Shown in pieces: positions 58,523-64,000 of a stretch of 64,000 nt of DNA (position 1 is its first letter; every line of letters starts with the position of its first letter). The stretch is from an uncultured Desulfovibrio sp. (GTDB taxonomy: Bacteria; Desulfobacterota; Desulfovibrionia; Desulfovibrionales; Desulfovibrionaceae). Location: contig URBN01000006.1 in NCBI GenBank assembly GCA_900546145.1, positions 34,275 through 98,274 of the forward strand. Reading direction: 5' to 3'. The notes beneath the pieces are model-generated. The model was not told the origin of the DNA, made no database searches, and worked only from the letters and a program-made list of their open reading frames with translations. A program made the position numbers and the translations under genes.

Positions 58523-59473
58523 CTATGCAGGGAGGACGAGGGCCTTCAGGCCGTCCTGCAGGCTCTTTTCGTCGAGCTTCCTGCCGATGAAGACGAGGCA
58601 GGTGCCGGTGAGGCCTTCCGGAGGCCTGCGCCAGCTGATTTCATCGCCCACCACGTCGAGGTAGAGCGTCTCGCCGGGGAAGACAACCTGTCCCTTGGCG
58701 CGGTCCACGTTTTCGGGCAGGCGGGCGAGGAAGGCGTCGAGGCCTTTTCTGTCCATGACCCCGTCGGTGCGGAACACCACCTCGGAAAACTCGTGGTCGT
58801 GATGGTGGTGTTCGTGGTCATGCCCGTGTTCATGATCATGATCATGTTCACACTCATCTTCGTGTCCGGCGTTTTCCACGGCCGCCTTATCGGGTTCGGG
58901 CACGCCCCAGAACACGGCCGGGTCGATGACGCCGCGCACGGCGGGAACCACGCGGGTATCCGGATACTTTTCCTGAAGCGAGGCGATGAGGCTGTCCAGT
59001 TTGCGGGTGGGAACGAGGTCGGTCTTGTTGAAGATGATGAGGTCGGCCTGTTCGAGCTGGGAGAGGTAGAGTTTGCCGATGGAACGCTGGTGCATCCACG
59101 CGCGGCCGTCCACCACGGTGATGGTGCGCGTGGGGGCGAGCTGCACTTTGGGCAGGCTGGCGATGAGGCGCACAATGCTGCCGGGGTCGGCGACGCCGCT
59201 CGCCTCGATGAGGATTTTGCGGGGTTTACGTTCGCGGATAGCCCGTTCGAGGGTGAGCTCCAGCTCATCCTTCAGGGAGCAGCAGATACAGCCGTTATTG
59301 AGCTCGTACATGGAGAGCCCTTCGCGCTGAATGAGTTTTCCGTCGAGGCCGAGGCGCCCGAACTCGTTGACGAAGACCACGGTGTCCGGGCCGACGCCGG
59401 TGGAAAGGATATGCTGCATGAGGCTGGTCTTGCCGGCCCCCAGAAAACCGCTGAGAAGATAAACTGAAGTCAT
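58523..59473 (-). CDS. CobW/COG0523-family metallochaperone GTPase with His-rich insert
   Basis: The 316-residue GTPase has P-loop GFLGAGKT (9-16), the metal-binding CxCC (C62-C64-C65 in NNGCICCSLKDE) and NKTD (149-152). A histidine-rich loop (204-227, about half His, alternating with Asp and Glu) precedes the CobW C-terminal domain. Such proteins insert or buffer Zn, Co or Ni. The His tract fits zinc or nickel storage, but no Zur box or nickel enzyme gene is close. The start at 59473 has CAGGAG upstream; an ATG 39 bases earlier is less likely. Confidence 0.9.
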   Translation of the reverse strand: MTSVYLLSGFLGAGKTSLMQHILSTGVGPDTVVFVNEFGRLGLDGKLIQREGLSMYELNNGCICCSLKDELELTLERAIRERKPRKILIEASGVADPGSIVRLIASLPKVQLAPTRTITVVDGRAWMHQRSIGKLYLSQLEQADLIIFNKTDLVPTRKLDSLIASLQEKYPDTRVVPAVRGVIDPAVFWGVPEPDKAAVENAGHEDECEHDHDHEHGHDHEHHHHDHEFSEVVFRTDGVMDRKGLDAFLARLPENVDRAKGQVVFPGETLYLDVVGDEISWRRPPEGLTGTCLVFIGRKLDEKSLQDGLKALVLPA

Positions 59474-59629
59474 GGCGACGCGCTCCTGTCCTTTCCGGCG
59501 GGGAGAGGACAATGAAAAAGTCCCGGACCTCGCGGGGCCGGGACTCGTTGGTATCAGAGATAAAGCGGCGGATGAAGCCGCGGCCGGAAAACAGGATTTT
59601 CCGATCCTTCTGAGAGATAAGTTCTCTTT

Positions 59630-60547
59630 CTATTCTGGCAAGGGGGCAGAGGCGTTTTTTTCCGGATCGGCCGCGCTTTCCTGGATGGAGGCGCAGGGCA
59701 CGGGCTCCCCGGCCTTCGTCTTTGCCTGCAGGATGATCTCGGGCCTGTACTCGAAGTGCATGATATCGAAGCGGTGCCACTTGCCGCCCCAGATGAAGCC
59801 GTTGTCCTCGAAGGCTTTCACGATGACGGCCGGGTAGGACGTCTGCTGGGGATGCGGGGCGTCGGGATTCTTCTGCCATTTCCAGTAGGTGGCGTACTTC
59901 GTGTTGAGGTCGATGGCGATGCCGAAACTGTGGGGGGAGAGGCAGGTCTCGCCTGCGATTTTACGCCAGTAGAAGCCGCCGTCGGGGATGAGCAGGGGCT
60001 TCAGGCTGGGATCCTTCGCGGCTGCGGCCTTCAGTTCCCCGGCCACGCGGCGGAGAGCCGCCGCTGCGCCGCCATTCTTCGAGAAAGGAACGTTCCGGCC
60101 AAGGAACTTCACGTTTTCGATCTGGGAGAGCACTTCCTTTTTGTCGGCTCCGTACATGGCCGTGAAGAAGTCGTAGCAGCGGTTGCGGCCGGGATTCACG
60201 CCAGCGGCCGGGAATGTGCGGTCAGGTTCCAGGTTGTAGGGCTGCGTGAGCGTCAGCGCCATGTCCGAGGAGACGATGTTTTCCGTGACCGTACCGCCGT
60301 TCATGGCGATTTTCTTTCCCCTGGCCGTAAAGACCCAGTGCCCCGGCGTCTCTTCCGTGAGCGGTCCGATATCCTCACCGTAGGCTTCCTTAATGAGATC
60401 ATAGTCCGCCCGGACTGAGGCCTCGTTTTCAGGCCCGGCCTGCGCGGCCGGCTCCTGGGCTGAGGGCTCCTGGGCGGGGGGCTCAGCCCGGACTGTGAAG
60501 GGAGAAAGGGTCAGCAGGGCCAGAGTGAGCAGAAGAATGGTGCGCAT
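59630..60547 (-). CDS. M15-family D-alanyl-D-alanine carboxypeptidase-like protein
   Basis: The 305-residue exported protein has a signal peptide (ILLLTLALLTLSPFTVRAEP) and a PAQEPSAQEP-type linker. The C-terminal M15 zinc-peptidase core has H206 and D213 (SPHSFGIAIDLN) and H264 (HRFDIMHFEYRP). The insert MYGADKKEVLSQIENVKFLGRNVPFSKNGGAAAALRRVAGEL is typical of the VanY-like/M15C group. It should trim cell-wall peptides. It is divergent from a D-lactate dehydrogenase gene. Confidence 0.85.
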   Translation of the reverse strand: MRTILLLTLALLTLSPFTVRAEPPAQEPSAQEPAAQAGPENEASVRADYDLIKEAYGEDIGPLTEETPGHWVFTARGKKIAMNGGTVTENIVSSDMALTLTQPYNLEPDRTFPAAGVNPGRNRCYDFFTAMYGADKKEVLSQIENVKFLGRNVPFSKNGGAAAALRRVAGELKAAAAKDPSLKPLLIPDGGFYWRKIAGETCLSPHSFGIAIDLNTKYATYWKWQKNPDAPHPQQTSYPAVIVKAFEDNGFIWGGKWHRFDIMHFEYRPEIILQAKTKAGEPVPCASIQESAADPEKNASAPLPE

Positions 60548-60717
60548 GATGGATGAGGGGCTTTGTTGTGAGGATGAGGAGACCGCGGTCCGTGCCCTGT
60601 TGCGTCCGCGGCGTGGCGTGATTACCTTATCGGAAGAATGTGTACAGCAATCGGGAGCGCAGAGGAAGAAGGCAGGGCTCATGAAGTCTTCTTTCCTGCG
60701 GCCCGCGGAGGACAGGA

Positions 60718-61698
60718 ATGAAATTTCTGGCTTTTAACGTGCGTCCGGACGAGAGGGAGCATTTTGAGGAGACGGCTGCCAGGCTTGGCGCGGACATTGT
60801 CATGCGCACGGACACTCCTTCCCCTGAGAACGCCGACGCCGTGAAGGGCATGGACGGGCTCAGCATCATCACCCAGCCCGTCAGCGCGGCTCTGCTTGAG
60901 GCCTGGGCTGAGCGGGGCATCAGGGCCGTGTCCACGCGCACCGTGGGCTTTGATCACATCGACCTCGCTGCCGCCACACGGCTCGGCATAGCTGTCTCCA
61001 ACGTAAGCTACACGCCGCACACCGTGGCGGAGTACACGGTCATGGCCATGCTCATGTGCTTACGGAACATGAAGCTCATCATGCGCCGCTTTGACGCCGG
61101 CGATTTTGGGCTTGAGGGCGTGCGCGGGCGTGAGCTCGGCCGCTGCACCGTAGGCGTCGTGGGGACAGGCCGCATCGGCGCCTGGGTGGTGCATCTCCTG
61201 AAGCCTTTCGGGTGCCGCGTGCTCGCGAACGACGTGAGGGAGAACCCCGAAGTCCAGGGACTCGCGGAATACGTGTCCCGTGAGGAGCTTTTCCGCCAGA
61301 GTGACATCATCACCTTCCACACGCCCGCTGTTCCGGACACGTTTCATCTGGTGAACAGGGACACCCTGACTTCCATGAAGCCCGGCGTGGTCCTCATCAA
61401 TATGTCGCGCGGCACTGTTGTGGACACGGAAGCCCTCATCGAAGCTCTCGAAAGCGGCCGGGTTGGCGCCGCAGCCCTCGACGTGCTGGAAAACGAGACA
61501 GCCATCTACTACCGCGATTTTAAGGGCAGGCCCGTGCCGCACAGGGAGATGAACACTCTGGCCTCCATGCCCAATGTCCTGCTCACCCCGCACACGGCCT
61601 TCTTTACCCGCGAGGCCGTGGCCGACATGGTGGAATATTCCCTGCAGAGCCTCGCCCTCGCGGCACAGGGAAAGGAAGATCCGCGGCGCGTCAATTAA
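60718..61698 (+). CDS. D-lactate dehydrogenase / D-2-hydroxyacid dehydrogenase (LdhA/VanH-like)
   Basis: The 326-residue protein has the NAD site VGVVGTGRIGAWVVHLLKPFGCRVLANDV. The catalytic region includes NMSRGTVVDTEALIEALESG, VLENETAIYYRDFKGRPVPHREMNTLASMPNV and the active-site His in TPHTAFFT. The 'FYYD..R.VP'-like insert places it with fermentative D-LDH and VanH proteins rather than SerA. It converts pyruvate and D-lactate, a key carbon source or product for sulfate/sulfite reducers. The ATG at 60718 follows GGAGGACAGGA. Divergent from the M15 peptidase. Confidence 0.88.
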   Translation: MKFLAFNVRPDEREHFEETAARLGADIVMRTDTPSPENADAVKGMDGLSIITQPVSAALLEAWAERGIRAVSTRTVGFDHIDLAAATRLGIAVSNVSYTPHTVAEYTVMAMLMCLRNMKLIMRRFDAGDFGLEGVRGRELGRCTVGVVGTGRIGAWVVHLLKPFGCRVLANDVRENPEVQGLAEYVSREELFRQSDIITFHTPAVPDTFHLVNRDTLTSMKPGVVLINMSRGTVVDTEALIEALESGRVGAAALDVLENETAIYYRDFKGRPVPHREMNTLASMPNVLLTPHTAFFTREAVADMVEYSLQSLALAAQGKEDPRRVN

Positions 61699-61795
61699 GT
61701 GAAGCGCGGGTGCTTTTTTCTCCGTTCCGGCGTTCCCTTCAGGGGATTCCGGAGACGGGTGCGGGACGGCGGCTGAGCGCCGTCCGGAGGAATAT

Positions 61796-62245
61796 ATGAG
61801 TAACGAAACCGATCGCAGCGGCATGCTGCGCATTGATATGAGCAAGCCCCAGCAGATTTCCGCGGGCGCCGCGTCCTACGTGGAGCGCAGCGAGGAAGAA
61901 CTGGAGCTTATGGCAAAGAAGGCAGAGAAATGCCTGCACGATCTCGAGGAACTCGCGAAGGAAGATGAGTCCCTGAAGCAGGAAGGCGGCACGCTGCCGG
62001 ATCTCGGCCCTCTCGCTGAGGAAACCGCGTCCCTGCTCGGCCTGACGCCCGCGGGGCTTTCCGAACTTTCCTTTCAGGATGTGTGCGCCCGCGTGCGCCA
62101 CGTGCTGCGCATGAGCCGCAAGGCGAAGGAAATCGTGAAAATCCGCAGGGAAAAGCTCTACACCCAGACCCTCACCCGTGTCGTATGGCCCGTGAACCGT
62201 GGCCCGCATACCCAGCTCGAAGGCCTCTTCGGCGGGAAGAAGTAA
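61796..62245 (+). CDS. Conserved-looking hypothetical protein
   Basis: The 149-residue soluble protein is strongly charged and helical, with a likely coiled coil around residues 28-60 (SYVERSEEELELMAKKAEKCLHDLEELAKEDESL). A basic C-terminal part (VRHVLRMSRKAKEIVKIRREKLYTQTLTRVVWPVNRGP) might contact nucleic acid. GGAGGAATAT precedes the ATG. It is 27 bases before queC and probably co-transcribed. No family recognised. Confidence 0.7.
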   Translation: MSNETDRSGMLRIDMSKPQQISAGAASYVERSEEELELMAKKAEKCLHDLEELAKEDESLKQEGGTLPDLGPLAEETASLLGLTPAGLSELSFQDVCARVRHVLRMSRKAKEIVKIRREKLYTQTLTRVVWPVNRGPHTQLEGLFGGKK

Positions 62246-62272
62246 GCCCGGCCGCAGGACATCGGAGTCATC

Positions 62273-62995
62273 ATGGATCAGAAAAAAGAAAACGCCTCCT
62301 GCCTCGTCGTGCTCTCGGGCGGGCAGGACTCGACCACCTGCCTCTACTGGGCGAAGGAGCACTTCACCAGGGTCTGCGCCGTCACCTTCGATTACGGGCA
62401 GACGCACAGCATCGAGCTTGAGAGCGCGAAGAAGGTCGCGGCCATGGCCGGCATCACGGACCACGAGATCGTGAAGGTGGGTCCCGTGCTCAGGAGCACG
62501 TCCCCGCTTGTGGACAGAAGCCAGAAGCTCGAGGAATACCCGGACTACGAGACTATGGACCGGATCATCGGAAAACGCGTTGAGACCACCTTCGTGCCCA
62601 TGCGCAACGCCTTCTTTCTGACGCTCGCGGCCAATATCGCCTATTCCTTTGGCTGCACGCGTCTCGTGACGGGCGTGGACGAGGAGGACGACGCCAACTA
62701 TCCCGACTGCCGCGAGTCCTTTATCCGCTCCCAGGAGCGCACCATCAACGAGGCCCTCGGGACGGACAATTTCCGGATCCTGACCCCGCTGATTCATTTT
62801 TCCAAAGCTGACACCGTGCGCCTCGCGCAGTCCCTGCCGGGCTGCATGGAGGCCATGGCCTGGACGCATACCTGCTACGCGGGCACGTTCCCGCCCTGCG
62901 GCAAGTGTCATTCCTGCGTCCTGCGCCAGCACGGCTTTGACGAGGCCGGCGTTCCGGATCCGCTTTTGGTCCGCGCAGCCGGCATGAAGAAGTAA
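62273..62995 (+). CDS. queC: 7-cyano-7-deazaguanine synthase
   Basis: The 240-residue protein has the PP-loop LSGGQDSTTCLYWAKEHF near its start, RNAFFLTLAANIAYSFG, TGVDEEDDANYPDCRESFI, and the zinc-binding cysteines CYAGTFPPCGKCHSCVLRQ at the C-terminus. QueC turns 7-carboxy-7-deazaguanine into preQ0, the queuosine precursor. No preQ1 riboswitch-like leader is seen. queD/E/F are not in the window. Confidence 0.94.
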   Translation: MDQKKENASCLVVLSGGQDSTTCLYWAKEHFTRVCAVTFDYGQTHSIELESAKKVAAMAGITDHEIVKVGPVLRSTSPLVDRSQKLEEYPDYETMDRIIGKRVETTFVPMRNAFFLTLAANIAYSFGCTRLVTGVDEEDDANYPDCRESFIRSQERTINEALGTDNFRILTPLIHFSKADTVRLAQSLPGCMEAMAWTHTCYAGTFPPCGKCHSCVLRQHGFDEAGVPDPLLVRAAGMKK

Positions 62996-63023
62996 GTAAT
63001 CTGCGTATTTTCTGGAGGCTTTT

Positions 63024-63497
63024 ATGAGCAAGATTCTTGTCGCCTGTTTTTCCGCTACCGGCACCACCATGGCCGTTGCGAAAAGGGTTGCCGCGGCCTG
63101 CGGCGCTGATCTCAGGGAAATCAGGCCGGCCGTGCCCTACAGCGCGGCCGATCTCGACTGGACCGACAAGGGGAGCCGCTCCTGCCGCGAGAACGCTGAC
63201 GATGCCTGCCGTCCGCCCATGGCCGAAAAAATCGATGTGACTCCCTATGACACCGTGATCATCGGTTTCCCGCTCTGGTGGTACAAGGCGCCGCACATCA
63301 TCGAGACTTTCCTTGAAAGCGGCGATTTCGCCGGCAGAAAGGTGGCCGTGTTCTGCACGTCCGGAAGCAGCCCGCTCGGGCGCACTGTCGATATCCTGAA
63401 GCCGCTCGCCCCGAAGGCGGAGTGGAAGGGCGGCATCCGCTTCGCCGCCCATGCCGCAGAGCCTGAAATTGAGGCGTGGGTGAAGAGCCTCGCGTAA
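63024..63497 (+). CDS. Flavodoxin
   Basis: The 157-residue protein fits the flavodoxin-4 type (PF12682). The FMN phosphate loop is represented by FSATGTTMAVAKRVAAACG, followed by FPLWWYKAPHIIETFLESGDFAGRKVAVFCTSGSSPLG. It is a one-electron carrier or a quinone/flavin-type reductase of anaerobes. GGAGG precedes the ATG at 63024. It is 28 bases after queC and ends at a strong bidirectional terminator. Confidence 0.88.
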   Translation: MSKILVACFSATGTTMAVAKRVAAACGADLREIRPAVPYSAADLDWTDKGSRSCRENADDACRPPMAEKIDVTPYDTVIIGFPLWWYKAPHIIETFLESGDFAGRKVAVFCTSGSSPLGRTVDILKPLAPKAEWKGGIRFAAHAAEPEIEAWVKSLA

Positions 63498-63523
63498 CTG
63501 CCGGATCATCCCGCGTAAAAAAG

Positions 63524-63554
63524 AAGGCCGGAAACGGATTCCGTTTCCGGCCTT
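63524..63554. terminator. Bidirectional terminator
   Basis: A perfect 14-bp stem pairs 63524-63537 with 63541-63554 (AAGGCCGGAAACGG). T's follow on the plus strand, and on the minus strand the A6 run at 63517-63522 becomes T6. Confidence 0.85.
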
Positions 63555-63579
63555 TTCTGATCCTGCGGTCAGTGAGTTG

Positions 63580-64000
63580 TTACTGCTTCGGCTGGGCTGT
63601 GTTTCTTCCGATCTGGCCCGAAGCGGGCGCTGTCTTCTGCTTCTGCGCGGCGGGTTTCTTCTGGGCCGGCTTCGCCGGAGCCTTCACCGCTGTCCCAGCC
63701 TTCTGGGCAGAGGCCTTCGGTGCCGCGGCCTTGGGCTGGGCCGGCTTCTGGGCGGGTTTAGCGGCCTGAACTGCGGGCTTCGGCGCGGGCTTCGCCGCCG
63801 CAGGGGCCGCCGGCTTCTGTGCCGGTTTCGCTGCCTGCTGACCCGCGGGAGCTTTCTGTTTCGGAGCCGCCGCGGCCGGCTTCTGGGCCGGTTTCGCGGG
63901 AGCCTTCACTGCGGGATTCTGCGCCGCGGGTTTCGCGGCGTGCTGAGCGGCCTGAACTGCGGGCTTCGGCGCGGGCTTCGCCGCCGCAGGGGCCGCCGGC
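63580..64000 (-). CDS. Ala/Lys/Pro-rich repeat protein (partial, 5' end outside window)
   Basis: The minus-strand frame stays open from the right edge to a TAA at 63580-63582, giving at least 140 residues. The protein is built of AAKPAQKPA, APKPAVQ and AAAPK-type units with a short tail (QIGRNTAQPKQ). A 54-base block at 63761-63814 recurs exactly at 63947-64000, so the DNA has a 186-bp (62-codon) tandem repeat. The composition resembles histone-H1-like nucleoid proteins or the Pro/Ala/Lys linker of envelope-spanning proteins such as TonB/TolA. Which one depends on the missing N-terminus. Confidence 0.7.
   Translation of the reverse strand, partial: PAAPAAAKPAPKPAVQAAQHAAKPAAQNPAVKAPAKPAQKPAAAAPKQKAPAGQQAAKPAQKPAAPAAAKPAPKPAVQAAKPAQKPAQPKAAAPKASAQKAGTAVKAPAKPAQKKPAAQKQKTAPASGQIGRNTAQPKQ

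Noticed and set aside
59630..61698. A glycopeptide-resistance (van) cluster
   Set aside because: No D-Ala-D-Lac ligase or VanX is present, and D-lactate dehydrogenase is an ordinary enzyme in lactate-using anaerobes.

Overview
The window is a gene-dense, high-GC bacterial chromosome segment. It most resembles a Desulfovibrionaceae-type organism (Desulfovibrio/Bilophila/Mailhella-like, Desulfobacterota). The pointers are a TrmD carrying the C-terminal second methyltransferase domain typical of Desulfovibrionales, Tat-exported molybdo- and iron-sulfur enzymes, a LUD protein, and Sec/Tat/lipobox signals of a Gram-negative cell. No rRNA, CRISPR array, prophage or intact insertion sequence is visible. 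One tRNA-Thr(GGT) is present. The assignment rests on protein recognition by eye, not on a database search.

Layout. 1-4.7 kb: the end of an upstream gene, a Wzx-like flippase, ThpR, a lipoprotein and two uncharacterised proteins. 4.7-9.6 kb: a very large CARF-AAA+-Fis regulator divergent from a stand-alone trmD. 9.7-16.4 kb: a TauE/SafE permease behind an operator-bearing promoter, a small secreted protein, a PiT-PhoU phosphate transporter behind Pho-box-like repeats, an ankyrin protein, a DUF1848 protein and a LUD protein. 16.5-23.6 kb: dnaE, a DUF697 membrane protein, a lower-GC solitary AAA ATPase and an amidohydrolase. 24.2-27.6 kb: a polar amino-acid ABC transporter. 27.6-31.3 kb: a YbhGFSR-like export operon with its TetR regulator. 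31.5-33.2 kb: an orphan PhnD paralogue and a DsbA-family protein.

33.7-44.6 kb is a complete C-P lyase (phosphonate) operon in the order phnC-D-E-DUF1045-phnG-H-I-J-K-L-M1-M2-N. The transporter imports phosphonates. PhnI/G/H/L build the 5-phosphoribosyl phosphonate, PhnM hydrolyses the triphosphate, PhnJ cleaves the C-P bond, and PhnN and a 2H phosphoesterase handle the ribose phosphates. The first phnM has an in-frame TGA, while the second tandem copy is intact. 44.7-46.0 kb is an arsR-arsM pair with two matching operators. 46.1-46.9 kb is a scar holding a truncated HigA-type gene and an IS605/TnpB right-end (omega-RNA-like) remnant.

46.9-50.9 kb, read leftwards, encodes a DUF1254 protein, an alkylsulfatase-type metallo-beta-lactamase and a macrodomain protein. 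51.5-57.3 kb is a periplasmic redox cluster: transglutaminase-like protein, TtrB-like ferredoxin, TtrA-like molybdoenzyme interrupted by an in-frame TAG, thioredoxin and CcdA. No membrane anchor of TtrC type is present. 57.6-64 kb: a lipoprotein, the tRNA, a His-rich CobW GTPase, an M15 peptidase divergent from a D-lactate dehydrogenase, a hypothetical protein, queC, a flavodoxin and a repeat-built Ala/Lys/Pro-rich protein running off the end.

The observations most worth following are the CARF regulator with degenerate sigma-54-contact and Walker B motifs, the two in-frame stops in otherwise intact genes, the anchorless TtrAB/Trx/CcdA/transglutaminase cluster, and 11-bp-periodic Pho-box-like arrays shared by phosphate and phosphonate uptake genes.
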